Shown in pieces: positions 8,268 through 17,300 of a stretch of DNA of 64,000 nucleotides. Under the pieces are notes generated by a model that worked only from the letters and a program-made list of their open reading frames with translations, ran no database searches and had not been told where the DNA came from. The stretch comes from CAZXGD01 sp046350455 (GTDB taxonomy: Bacteria; Planctomycetota; Phycisphaerae; Phycisphaerales; SM1A02): contig JAXMAM010000008.1 in assembly GCA_046350455.1 (NCBI GenBank), forward strand, positions 1 through 64,000. Direction: 5' to 3'. Numbering within the stretch: the first letter of the stretch is position 1; the number at the start of each line of letters is the position of its first letter. The translations under genes were made by a program, and so were the position numbers.

Positions 8268-8774
8268 TCACATCTTGCGAGAGTCGTAGGCCCAGTGCAG
8301 CAGCGCCTGCCGCTGCCTGGGCCTGCATTCAAAATCACCCTCGCGGCAGTGCTTCTTCAGCTGCTGAATGTGGCGGCGGACCGCCTTCCAGCGCTTGATC
8401 TGCCGTTCGTCGTCCGGATGCCGGCGGCCCATCCAGTAGCGGCAGTACCACTGGAACCAGCCGCGTGGGTCGTCGTCGTGCAGCCAGCCCTTGCGCCGCC
8501 ACTCTGAGAGCGGCTGCGAGGCGTTCACGCCAAAGAAGTTCAGGCGCGCGTCGTGCTTCTCTGGGCACAAGCGGGCCTTGGTGAACCAGTCTGCTGGGAA
8601 CTCCGCGCGGCAGTCGGTCATGTACTTGCCGCCAAAGATGCCCAGCGCCAGCATCTCCTTGGGCGTGAGCTCTGGCTTGAACTCCGGGTGGAAGTTCTCT
8701 CCCGGCGGCTCCGTGCGCACGTACGTGTAGTTGGACTGCATCCGGTCGCGGACGACCACCTTGACAGGCTTCAT
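8268..8774 (-). CDS. Conserved hypothetical protein
   Basis: A 168-residue soluble, basic, aromatic-rich protein with no signal peptide or membrane segment. I do not recognise a named domain. Well-formed stretches such as HPEFKPELTPKEMLALGIFGG, WFTKARL, WRRKGWLHDDDPRGWFQWY and the C-terminal CRPRQRQALLHWAYDSRK look strongly conserved, as in a widespread bacterial family of unknown role. The ATG at 8774 is the natural start. It converges on fliA with no spacer, so transcription from the two sides would overlap. Function unknown. Confidence 0.7.
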   Translation of the reverse strand: MKPVKVVVRDRMQSNYTYVRTEPPGENFHPEFKPELTPKEMLALGIFGGKYMTDCRAEFPADWFTKARLCPEKHDARLNFFGVNASQPLSEWRRKGWLHDDDPRGWFQWYCRYWMGRRHPDDERQIKRWKAVRRHIQQLKKHCREGDFECRPRQRQALLHWAYDSRKM

Positions 8775-8786
8775 GGGTGCAAGACG

Positions 8787-9173
8787 TTAGGCGGCTGACG
8801 GGTCTGGCTGCATGAGACCCATGATGTTCCCGCTGGGATCCTTGATGTAGGCCAGCCAGCCCACCGTTGGAATGGGCATCTTGGCCACTGCCAGGGTGGC
8901 GCCCAGCTGCAGCGCCTTGGCCACGCTGGCGTCCAGATCCTGGACCTGCGCGGTGCAGATGAAGGCGTTCACCGGCTGGCCATCTGTGGGCGCTTGGCTG
9001 CGGCGCTGCATGAGGCCGCCGTTGATGCCAGGCTCAGAACCAGGGCCTGTCTGGATCACCCAGTACTCCATGGTTCCCCATTGCGTGAAGGTCCAGCCAA
9101 GCAGCGCGGTGTAGAAGGCGATGGCGGCTTTGGGGTCAGCAACATGGATCTCAAAGTGGACGATGCGGGACAC
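8787..9173 (-). CDS. VOC (glyoxalase/bleomycin-resistance) family protein
   Basis: A 128-residue single-module vicinal-oxygen-chelate protein. The start IVHFEIHVADPKAAIAFYTALLGW and the end YIKDPSGNIMGLMQPD are the classic first and last beta-alpha-beta elements of the fold. Metal-ligand candidates are His6 or His9 and, in other family members, a Glu near the end that is not clear here. The substrate cannot be predicted. GTG start at 9173. Next to the carbonic anhydrase gene on the same strand. Confidence 0.85.
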   Translation of the reverse strand: MSRIVHFEIHVADPKAAIAFYTALLGWTFTQWGTMEYWVIQTGPGSEPGINGGLMQRRSQAPTDGQPVNAFICTAQVQDLDASVAKALQLGATLAVAKMPIPTVGWLAYIKDPSGNIMGLMQPDPSAA

Positions 9174-9209
9174 AGGCGCTCCTTGGTTGGGCGGGATGGG
9201 AGGCGGGCG

Positions 9210-9851
9210 TCACGCCAGCACGGCAGAGGTGGCGGGCACGCCGTCAAAGAAGTCCACGTGCCCGGTCTCCAGCGAGTATTCAGCGCCCACCACCATCAGC
9301 CCCTTGCGCTGGATGAAGTTCTCCAGCACCTCAGATCCGTGGCGGAGGTGGTTGGCGGACGCGCGGATGTTGGCTCGTACAGCCTGGTGCAGCAGCTGTT
9401 CCTGCGAGGTGTGGCCCGCGTGCTCCACCAGCTCCTCCACGGCAGGGCGGATGCGGTCCACGATGGAGCGCAGGTTGCGCGACTGGTCGCTGCCCGGGCG
9501 CTGCAGTTCGTTCAGCGTGGTGGTGATGGCGCTGCAGCAGGTGTGGCCCAGCACCACCACCAGGCGCGTGCCGAAGCACTCCACTGCAAACTCCACGCTT
9601 CCCACCTGCGATGGCGCCACGATGTTGCCGGCCACGCGGATGACGAACAGGTCTCCCAGCCCCTGGTCAAAGACGATCTCCGCTGGCACGCGCGAATCAG
9701 AGCAGCCCAGGATGACAGCGAACGGCTCCTGACCTTGAGTGAGCTCCTCGCGGCGGGCTGGACCAGTGAGCGTGGCGCTGCTGCGCGTTCCAGCCACAAA
9801 GCGCTGGTTTCCCGTTCGGAGCCGGTCGAGCGCCTGCTGAGCCGTAAGCAT
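9210..9851 (-). CDS. Beta-class carbonic anhydrase
   Basis: Zinc enzyme interconverting CO2 and bicarbonate in the cytoplasm. The two ligand motifs are present: CSDSRVP (Cys, Asp/Arg dyad) and GHTCCSA (His and Cys three apart). The stretch FVIRVAGNIVAP lies between them. At 213 residues the length is typical. The start MLTAQQALDRLRTGNQRFV is the normal N-terminal helix of bacterial beta-CAs. The usual HxxCGA has become HTCCSA, which keeps the ligand spacing. No bicarbonate transporter is nearby. Confidence 0.93.
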   Translation of the reverse strand: MLTAQQALDRLRTGNQRFVAGTRSSATLTGPARREELTQGQEPFAVILGCSDSRVPAEIVFDQGLGDLFVIRVAGNIVAPSQVGSVEFAVECFGTRLVVVLGHTCCSAITTTLNELQRPGSDQSRNLRSIVDRIRPAVEELVEHAGHTSQEQLLHQAVRANIRASANHLRHGSEVLENFIQRKGLMVVGAEYSLETGHVDFFDGVPATSAVLA

Positions 9852-9860
9852 GCACAGATC

Positions 9861-10652
9861 CTAATGGGGCGGGCCGTCCATGGACGCGCGGAGGTCCAGC
9901 AGGAAGTGGTCGGTGTCATCAATGCGGATGGTGCCCAGCCGCGGATACTCCAGATCAACAATGACAAACACCGTGACGGAGAGCACCGCGGAGAAGATCA
10001 CCATGTGCAGCCACGTGCGGCGCTGGTTTTTTGCAAGGCTGTAGCCCACCAGCAGCGCGCTGGCCAGGCTGAGACCGGAGAGCAGCAGGAAGGCGATGGC
10101 GGGTGTGTGGCTCTCGCGCGCCACCTGGCGGGTGGCGGTGATGTCAATCATGTCATTGAGGGCTGTCAGCACCAGCTGGGTGGGAGCGGGTGACCTGGTG
10201 TCAGCGCGCAGCCACCTCACCGCGGTGCGCCAGATCGAATCCTGCAGCTGCGCGGTGCGCTCGATGCGGCGCGCGGTCTCTGCCTTGTCATCAGCGTCCT
10301 CGTAGACGCGCGCGCGGATCTCGGTGTACTCCTTGAAGAGCGGAACCAGCTGGGCCTTGCCCTCTGCGGGCAGCAGATCCAGCCGCAGAAAGGCGGTTCC
10401 AATGGCGTTGGCCTCCTGCACGATGAGCGCCTTGCGGTGCTCGTACCGCTGGCCTGCGTTGGAAAACGTGAACGCGATGAGCAGTCCCAGCAGGCCGAAC
10501 ACAGCTCCCTCTGCAGCGCCTGCCCCCTTGGCGAGGCCGTCCGGGTTGGCGCGCAGCCGCGCGAGGCCGATGCGCCGGCCCACTTCCACGCACACCAGCA
10601 TGCCCGCAAAGAGGGCCAGTGTCCACGCCACGATCTCAACGACGAAGTTCAT
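9861..10652 (-). CDS. DUF4239 / bestrophin-like membrane protein
   Basis: A 263-residue membrane protein. It has a segment at residues 4-24 and a second around 48-64 (GAVFGLLGLLIAFTFSNAG), then a long soluble helical region starting YEHRKALIVQEANAIGTAFLRLDLLP. Two more segments lie near residues 185-230. This layout and the EANAIGTAFLRLDLLP stretch are characteristic of the DUF4239 family, sometimes called bestrophin-like. Channel activity is only suggested by that label. It ends 10 nt from the carbonic anhydrase start, on the same strand, so co-transcription is plausible. Confidence 0.75.
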   Translation of the reverse strand: MNFVVEIVAWTLALFAGMLVCVEVGRRIGLARLRANPDGLAKGAGAAEGAVFGLLGLLIAFTFSNAGQRYEHRKALIVQEANAIGTAFLRLDLLPAEGKAQLVPLFKEYTEIRARVYEDADDKAETARRIERTAQLQDSIWRTAVRWLRADTRSPAPTQLVLTALNDMIDITATRQVARESHTPAIAFLLLSGLSLASALLVGYSLAKNQRRTWLHMVIFSAVLSVTVFVIVDLEYPRLGTIRIDDTDHFLLDLRASMDGPPH

Positions 10653-10681
10653 GCAGGAGCTCCGGAAGGGCGCTGGCGCAG

Positions 10682-11338
10682 TCAGGCGGTGGCGACGGGG
10701 TCGCTGATGAGGATGCGGGCGCCGGTCTTCTTGCGGACCTCGTCCACCGTCACGCCCGGGGCGGTCTCGATGAGCCGGAACAGGCGCTCAGCGCGGTCGA
10801 ACTCAAAGACGGCCAGGTCGGTGATGAGCATGTGCACGCAGGCGCGGCCGGTGAGCGGCAGGGTGCACTCGGGCAGGAACTTGCTCTCGCCCGCCTTGTT
10901 GCAGTGCTCCATGACCACTACCACGCGCTGCACGCCAGCCACCAGATCCATGGCGCCGCCCATGCCCTTCACCATCTTGCCGGGGATCATCCAGTTGGCC
11001 AGGTCGCCGCGCTCGCTGACCTCCATGGCGCCCAGGATGGCCAGGTCAATGTGGCCGCCGCGGATCATGGCAAAGCTGTCTGCGCTGCTGAAGTAGCTGG
11101 CGCCAGGAACTGCGGTCACGGTCTGCTTGCCAGCGTTGATCAGGTCAGGATCCACCTGCGCCTCGGTGGGGAAGGGGCCCATGCCAAGCAGGCCATTTTC
11201 GCTCTGCAGCCAGACAGTCATGCCAGGCGGAACAAAGTTGGCCACCAGGGTGGGAATGCCAATGCCGAGATTTACATAGAAGCCGTCGCGCAGCTCCTTG
11301 GCTGCGCGTTGGGCAAGCTGGTCGCGGGTGAAGGGCAT
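10682..11338 (-). CDS. scoB: 3-oxoacid CoA-transferase subunit B
   Basis: Beta subunit of succinyl-CoA:3-oxoacid CoA-transferase, which activates acetoacetate. The 218-residue protein has FYVNLGIGIPTLVANF, the catalytic glutamate in SENGLLGMGP, and IRGGHIDLAILGAMEVS, all family signatures. A B subunit normally works as a heterotetramer with the A subunit encoded directly upstream. Here the upstream gene is a small membrane protein, and no A subunit is seen in the window. Either scoA lies elsewhere or the partner has been replaced. Confidence 0.92.
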   Translation of the reverse strand: MPFTRDQLAQRAAKELRDGFYVNLGIGIPTLVANFVPPGMTVWLQSENGLLGMGPFPTEAQVDPDLINAGKQTVTAVPGASYFSSADSFAMIRGGHIDLAILGAMEVSERGDLANWMIPGKMVKGMGGAMDLVAGVQRVVVVMEHCNKAGESKFLPECTLPLTGRACVHMLITDLAVFEFDRAERLFRLIETAPGVTVDEVRKKTGARILISDPVATA

Positions 11339-11348
11339 GTGCGCAAGA

Positions 11349-11762
11349 TTACAGCACCTGCGTGGGCGTCTGCCCAGGTGGAGTGCCGGATGCCGGGCTG
11401 GGTGGATGGTGGGCAGGGCTTCCCTTGCCAGTCCACTGCAGCGTGTGCAGCATGCGATGCAGGACGGGCGACAGAATGACGCCAGCCGCCACCAGGAAGA
11501 TCAGCCCGCAGTACAGGGCGTAGAACCCAGCGAACAGCTTGCCATCGTGCGTGCGTGGATTGTCGATGGGCCCCATGCCGCCCAGGAGCATGGAGGCGTT
11601 CAGGAAGGCTTCGGTGGGACCTTGGCTCTCGTAGTGCATGTAGCCCCACATGCCAAGCGCCAGCGAAAAGGCCAGGAGCAGCGTGGCGGCTGCAAAGTGA
11701 AGCAGCACGCGCACGAAGAATCGGTGCCTGGGGACGACGGGATGCGAATGGTGCTCGTACAC
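11349..11762 (-). CDS. Small membrane protein, possible ion-channel-like family
   Basis: Conserved-looking membrane protein with two hydrophobic segments (HFAAATLLLAFSLALGMW and FYALYCGLIFLVAAGVILS) separated by a re-entrant-looking NASMLLGGMGP. That arrangement is reminiscent of two-helix potassium-channel pores, but there is no canonical TVGYG filter. Start uncertain: the frame is open to an ATG at 11867, which would overlap the aldehyde dehydrogenase by 58 nt. I prefer the GTG at 11762 (137 residues), just ahead of HHSHPVVPRHRFF. The C-terminus is Pro-rich and disordered. Function unknown. Confidence 0.6.
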   Translation of the reverse strand: MYEHHSHPVVPRHRFFVRVLLHFAAATLLLAFSLALGMWGYMHYESQGPTEAFLNASMLLGGMGPIDNPRTHDGKLFAGFYALYCGLIFLVAAGVILSPVLHRMLHTLQWTGKGSPAHHPPSPASGTPPGQTPTQVL

Positions 11763-11809
11763 GAGTCCTTGATCCGGAACTCCAAGGATCGCGCGCCGCG
11801 CGATCCCGG

Positions 11810-13372
11810 TCAGCCAAACACAATGCCCTGCGCCAGCGGCAGGTCCTTGCTCCAGTTGATGGTGCACGTCTGCCGGCGCATGTACTGCCGCCAGCTGTCA
11901 GAGCCGCTCTCGCGGCCGCCGCCCGTGTCCTTCTCGCCGCCAAACGCGCCGCCGATCTCTGCACCGCTGGTGCCGATGTTGACGTTGGCGATGCCGCAGT
12001 CGCTGCCCAGCGCGCCCAGGAAGCGCTCGGCGCTCCGCACGCTGTCGGTGAAGATGGCGCTGGACAGGCCCTGATCAACCTGGTTATTGATGCGGATGGC
12101 GTGGTCCAGGTCCTTCACGGGCAGGATGTACAGGATAGGTGCGAATGTCTCCTCGCAGCACACGGCAGGCACCTTGTTGGCAGGGCACTGGATGATGGTG
12201 GGTTCCACCCAGTGGCCGGGCTTCCGCCGCATCCGGTCCAGGCCCTTGGTGCCGCCGCACAGCACCGTGCAGCCTTCGCGCTCTGCCTGGTCAATGGCAG
12301 CGCGCATGCCTTGCACCGCGCGCTCGTTGATGAGCGGCCCCATCAGCGTGCCCTTCTTCATGGGATCGCCAATGGGCACGCTGCGGTAGGCCTTGACCAG
12401 CCGCGCGGTGAGCTCCTTGGCAATGCTGTGGTGCACCAAGAGGCGCCGCGTGGTGGTGCAACGCTGGCCAGCGGTGCCCACGGCGCCAAACAGCACGCCG
12501 CGGACCACCAGCTCCATGTCTGCGTCTGGCATCACCACGATGGCGTTGTTTCCGCCCAGCTCCAGCAGGGTGCGGCCCAGGCGCGAGCCCACCACGCTGG
12601 CCACGCGGCGGCCCATCCGGCAGCTGCCGGTGGCGCTGATGAGCGGCAGGCGGCGGTCAGCCAGCATGGCCTCGCCCACGGTGGCGTCTGCGCCGATCAC
12701 CAGGCCAAAGACATCCTGCGCGCGCCCGTGCTTGGGGCGGAAGACATCCTGCTGCCGCATGACGTCGTGCGCCACCCGGTTCATGGCCATGGCTGTGAGC
12801 GGTGTGATCAGGCTTGGCTTCCACACCATGGTGTCGCCGCACACGGCTGCCAGCATGGCGTTCCACGCCCACACCGCAGCGGGGAAGTTGAAGGCTGTGA
12901 TGATGCCGATGGTTCCCAGCGGGTGCCACTGCTCATACATGCGGTGGCGCGCGCGCTCGCTGGCGATGGTGAGGCCGTACAACTGCCGGCTCAGGCCCAC
13001 AGCAAAGTCAGCGATGTCCACGCACTCCTGGATCTCGCCCAAACCCTCCGGATAGATCTTGCCCATCTCGCGCGTGACCAGCTCTCCCAGCGGCTCCTTC
13101 TGGTCGCGGAAGGCCTGGCCCATCAGGCGCACGATCTCGCCGCGCTTGGGGGCTGGCAGTTCTGCCCACTCTGGCTGCACCGCCTGCGCTGCCTTCACAG
13201 CGCGCTCGTACTCCTTGAGCGTGTCCAGGGCGACAGCAGCCAGCACCTTTCCTGTGGCTGGGTTCTCTGTGAGCACCGCAGTGCCAGCGGCCACTGCCTT
13301 GGCAGCCTTGGAAGCGGGCAGCAGACGGGGATCGCGGGCGATCCCCAGCGTGGAGAGAAGCGATGCGCTCAT
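11810..13372 (-). CDS. ALDH7-family aldehyde dehydrogenase (aminoadipate-semialdehyde / piperideine-6-carboxylate type)
   Basis: NAD(P)-dependent aldehyde dehydrogenase of 520 residues. Catalytic elements are intact: TAFNFPAAVW (Asn), LELGGNNAIVV (Glu), GTAGQRCTTTRR (nucleophilic Cys) and CCEETFAPI. The C-terminal GTSGAEIGGAFGGEKDTGG and DSWRQYMRRQTCTINWS are hallmarks of ALDH7, the aminoadipate-semialdehyde group of lysine catabolism, not of general ALDHs. Lysine 6-aminotransferase is not in view, so the pathway is inferred from family only. ATG start at 13372. Confidence 0.9.
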   Translation of the reverse strand: MSASLLSTLGIARDPRLLPASKAAKAVAAGTAVLTENPATGKVLAAVALDTLKEYERAVKAAQAVQPEWAELPAPKRGEIVRLMGQAFRDQKEPLGELVTREMGKIYPEGLGEIQECVDIADFAVGLSRQLYGLTIASERARHRMYEQWHPLGTIGIITAFNFPAAVWAWNAMLAAVCGDTMVWKPSLITPLTAMAMNRVAHDVMRQQDVFRPKHGRAQDVFGLVIGADATVGEAMLADRRLPLISATGSCRMGRRVASVVGSRLGRTLLELGGNNAIVVMPDADMELVVRGVLFGAVGTAGQRCTTTRRLLVHHSIAKELTARLVKAYRSVPIGDPMKKGTLMGPLINERAVQGMRAAIDQAEREGCTVLCGGTKGLDRMRRKPGHWVEPTIIQCPANKVPAVCCEETFAPILYILPVKDLDHAIRINNQVDQGLSSAIFTDSVRSAERFLGALGSDCGIANVNIGTSGAEIGGAFGGEKDTGGGRESGSDSWRQYMRRQTCTINWSKDLPLAQGIVFG

Positions 13373-13405
13373 GGAGTATGGATGGAGAGTGGTGGGAAGT
13401 TCACA

Positions 13406-14218
13406 TCACTTGCCAGCGGGGGCAGCGCTGCCACTGCCAGCTGGTGCCTTGCCAGCGCCGCCTGCTGGAGCGCCACCAGCTGGAGCGCCGCCTGCAGGGG
13501 CTCCGCCTGCTGGAGCAGCGGTGCCCATCTTGGAGGCTGCTGCCTCTGGCGTGATCTCCACCACCTTGGTGAAGGTGACCACTTCTGCAGGAACGTCGCG
13601 GAACATGGCAGCCTGGCCAGTGCTCACGGTGACCTGCTTCTCTGTGGTTGGAATGGCTGCGATGGCGTCCACCACCTCCATGCCCTTGACCACCTTGCCG
13701 AATACGGCGTAGCCAGGCTGGCCGTTCATGCCGTCCAGCGGCGCGTTGTCCTTCAGGTTGAGGAAGAACTGGCTGGTGGCAGAGTCAGGTGATGGCAGGC
13801 GCGCCATGCTGATGGTGCCGCGCGCGTTCTTCAGGCCGTTGCTCCACTCGTTCTTGATGGGTGCGCGGGTGTCCTTCTGCACAAAGCTGGTGTCAAAGCC
13901 GCCGCCCTGGATCACAAACCCCGGAATGGCGCGGTGGATGACCGTGCCGTTGTAGAAGCCGCTCTTGACGTACTCCATGAAGTTGCTCACTGAAATCGGC
14001 GCCTTGGCCGGATCCAACTGCAGCAGGATTTCCCCGGCCTTGTCGCCGTGCGTCACTTCGATGAGCACGAACTTGGGGGCGTCCGCAGCGGGCGCGGGCT
14101 TGGCTGCTGGTGCAGCAGGCGCTGCAGGGGGTGCTGCAGGCGGCGTGCCCTGCGAGGGAGTTCCCTGTGCGAGTGCAGTGGTGGTGACGAGCAGCGAGGC
14201 GAGCAGGAATGTCTTCAT
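13406..14218 (-). CDS. Secreted cyclophilin-type peptidyl-prolyl isomerase with APAGG-repeat tail
   Basis: A 270-residue exported prolyl isomerase. The ATG at 14218 is chosen because GAGGAG lies 8 nt upstream and a signal peptide (MKTFLLASLLVTTTALAQG) follows at once; the frame runs further upstream without support. After an Ala/Pro linker the cyclophilin domain carries FYNGTVIHRAIPGFVIQGGGF, GTISMAR, SQFFLNL and YAVFGKVVKGMEVVDAI. The C-terminus is an APAGG repeat tail. It is divergent from ccsBA with a 103-nt gap. Probably a periplasmic folding catalyst. Confidence 0.9.
   Translation of the reverse strand: MKTFLLASLLVTTTALAQGTPSQGTPPAAPPAAPAAPAAKPAPAADAPKFVLIEVTHGDKAGEILLQLDPAKAPISVSNFMEYVKSGFYNGTVIHRAIPGFVIQGGGFDTSFVQKDTRAPIKNEWSNGLKNARGTISMARLPSPDSATSQFFLNLKDNAPLDGMNGQPGYAVFGKVVKGMEVVDAIAAIPTTEKQVTVSTGQAAMFRDVPAEVVTFTKVVEITPEAAASKMGTAAPAGGAPAGGAPAGGAPAGGAGKAPAGSGSAAPAGK
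13457..13516 (-). repeat. Tandem APAGG-coding repeat in cyclophilin tail
   Basis: Four consecutive 15-nt units encode APAGG, followed by degenerate units (APAGSGSAAPAG) to the end of the protein. Low-complexity, likely a flexible linker or surface tail. Confidence 0.8.
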
Positions 14219-14321
14219 CGGAAAGCTCCTCATGGGGTGAAGCGGCATGATAGGGCGGGGGCGGATGGTCCATGGCGCCTGTAGGACAGGAGGGCAGCCA
14301 GACGCATACGATTGCGACTCC

Positions 14322-17300
14322 ATGCCCCAGGCCGCCGTGAACCCAGTCGTGCGCCTCTTCAGCAGCGTGACCTTTGGAATCGTCCTGCTGGTGCTGTTGT
14401 TCGTGTACATGACCGTGGGCTCTGCTGGACTGATCTACCCAGTGCACCCCAATCTGCTGGATTCCGACGCGTGGGTGCATGCACAAGTTCGGCAGTGGCG
14501 GCCCTTTGAGATGACCGAGTTTGAGTGGTTCCACTGGTGGCCCTTCGACCTGCTCCTGGGGTTGCTGGCGGCCAACATCGTGGTCACCACCATCCGGCGG
14601 ATCCCGTTCCGGACGGTCAATCTGGGTGTGTGGATGGTGCACGTGGGCATCCTGGTGCTGATCGCTGGCAGCGTGATCTACTTTGGCACCAAGGTGGAGG
14701 GGGAGACTCCAGTGGTGCGGCGCCAGGTGCTGCTGGAGCTGGCTGGCACTGGGGCAGCCCCGGCCACCGCCAGCATGGCCGCCATGCCTGGCAATGCCAC
14801 CACGCTGGGCAGCGGGCCGGACTCGTATCGCATCCAGGTGAGCAGCATTGACCCAGCGTGGGAGCTTCTGAGCGGGCCTGACAAGGGCAAGCACGCCTAC
14901 AGCGTGAACTTCATGGTGCAGAGCGGCAGCGGCCGGTTCATCCGCCAGGTGATCGCTGGCTACCCGCAGTACACGGAAGACCTGGTCTTCACGCAGGATG
15001 AGAAGCAGCCTGTGAAGCGCGCGGTGAAGGAGCTGGGCAAGCCGCTGGTGGATGAGAAGCTGAAGATCACGCTGGACTTCCAGGGCCAGGACTGGTTCTA
15101 TCTGAAGAACGACCTGAACAAGAGCTGGGCGCTGTACCTGCGCCGGCCAGGCCAGACAACGTGGGTGGAGCGCCCCATTCACGGGCTTCCGCTCTACAAC
15201 GACGCGGTCAGCAGCAAGGACGATGTGATGCCGCCAGCCAGCGGCGAAGTGGACCTGCACCCCATCAGCGTGGACATTCCAGCGGTGGCGGCGGACGATC
15301 CAGCCAAGGACGTGGTGCTGAAGGCCACCGGATACCTGCGGTACGCGCAGCTAGCAGGGCGGTGGATCACCGGTGGCCCAGACGACCCTGTGAATCCAGT
15401 GGTGCTGGTGACGGTCCGCGCAGATGGCGGCCGCCAGAGCCAATATCGGCTGGTGGCGCGCGACCCGCAGCAGCGCTCGGCGGACGGCGGCATCATCGCG
15501 CTGCGCCAGATCAGCGTCGAATCGCAGCTGGACGCGCTGAAGCACGAGCCCACGCTGCGCTTCCACATTCCCGGCAAGAACATCGTGCTGGGCGAGCGCG
15601 TGCGCGACGCAGTGTCGCCCGACCCCAACGCGCCCATGCGGCCCATCGGTCCACCTGCAGAGGGCTATGCCTACAAGGTGGTCAGCGTGCAGGACGACCT
15701 CCCTATCGGTGGCCGCGATCTCTCGGTGGCCATCCTGGAGCTGAAGACGCCCAAGGGCAGCTTCCGGCGCTGGGTGTTCAGCGATCCCAACCTCTCGCGC
15801 GACCTGGCCCCCGGCGAGACACCCGCGCAGGCCATGGCGCATGGCGGCCAGAGCTGGGTGGATGACTCGATCGAGGTGACGTACGCGCCAGGCAACGGCC
15901 TGGCGGCGGTGCTGCTGGTGGCGGGCCCAGAGCCAACGCGCCTACGCCTGGTGGACTCCTTCAACCGCACAGATCCGCGCGTGGTGCCGCTGGAGCAGGG
16001 AGAGTCTGTGGAGATTGCTGGCGGACTGAAGATGCAGGTCTCCTCGTGGATGCCGCGAGCCATGGTGGAGCGCAAGCCGCAGCAGGTGCCCGTGGAGCAG
16101 CGCATCCGCGACGCCCGCGAGCTGTTCGCCATGATGCAGCTGAACGGTCCCGTGGAGCAGCCAGCGTGGCTCAAGTACCACCCGTGGGTGTTCGACCGGC
16201 CAGAGGATGTGCTGCGCCGCTATTGGTTTGAGCCCACCACAGTGACCCTGAAGGACGGCAGCCAGCTGGAGGTGCTCTTTGCGCGCCAGCGCCTGCCGCT
16301 GCCAGCCACGGTGGCGCTGGATGAGTTTGTCCTGGACACCAACGTGGGCGGCTTCTCTGGCGACACCAGCAGCATCCGCAACTACACCAGCATGGTGCGC
16401 TTCCGCGACCGCACGCCAGGCGGGCCAGGCGTGTGGGGGCTGCCAGAGCGCGTGAGCGTGAACGACCCTGTGGAGCACGATGGCTACTGGTTCTTCCAGA
16501 GCCAGTGGGATCCGCCGGAAGAATCACGGCAGGGTGGCATGGCCAGCGCTGGCCTCAACTACACCGTGCTGGGCGTGGGAAACCGCAACGGCGTGTGGGT
16601 GCAGATGGCTGGATGCGTGCTGGCGGTGCTGGGAATGGCCTACGCTTTCTATGTGAAGCCTGTGATCAAGCGCCGCGCCAAGCAGGCTGTGCTGGAAGAG
16701 ATCCAGACTGCCAAGGCGGAGCACCGGCCACCGCACTTCACGCACACCGGGCTCTGGGGCGTGGTGCTGCTGGCAGCTGCGCTCGTGGGCTGGAGCGTGC
16801 CAGGGGCGCATGCGCTCGCGCCGCAGCAGGCACAACCGCAGCAGGGCCAGGCGCAGCAGGCAGCGCCCGTTCCGTTCAGCCAGCAGGTGGACCTGACCCC
16901 GCTGGGCAGCGTGGCGGTGCACACCGAAGGCCGGCTGAAGAGCTTTGGCAGCTATGCCAACTCGCAGATGCAGTTTGTGACCGGCTCCAAGCGCATTGCT
17001 GGGCAGACGCCAGACTTCACCTACCTGGACATGATGTTCAGGCCTGACGCCTACAAGGACGCAGATTGCATCTACGTGAAGAACCGCGAGGTTCGGGCGC
17101 AGCTGGCGCAGGCGCTGCTGCGCGCCGACCCTTTGCTGGCGGAGCGCATGAAGGCGTTCGAGTCCACAGGCCTGATCAGCCCCGCGCTGCTCCAGCGCCC
17201 AGAGCTTGACCAGGTGCGCCGCATGCTGGAAGCAGACCTGGTGCGCAGCGCCAAGCAGATGGACGCCATCCGCTCGGCGCAGGCGGTGATGGAGCCCATG

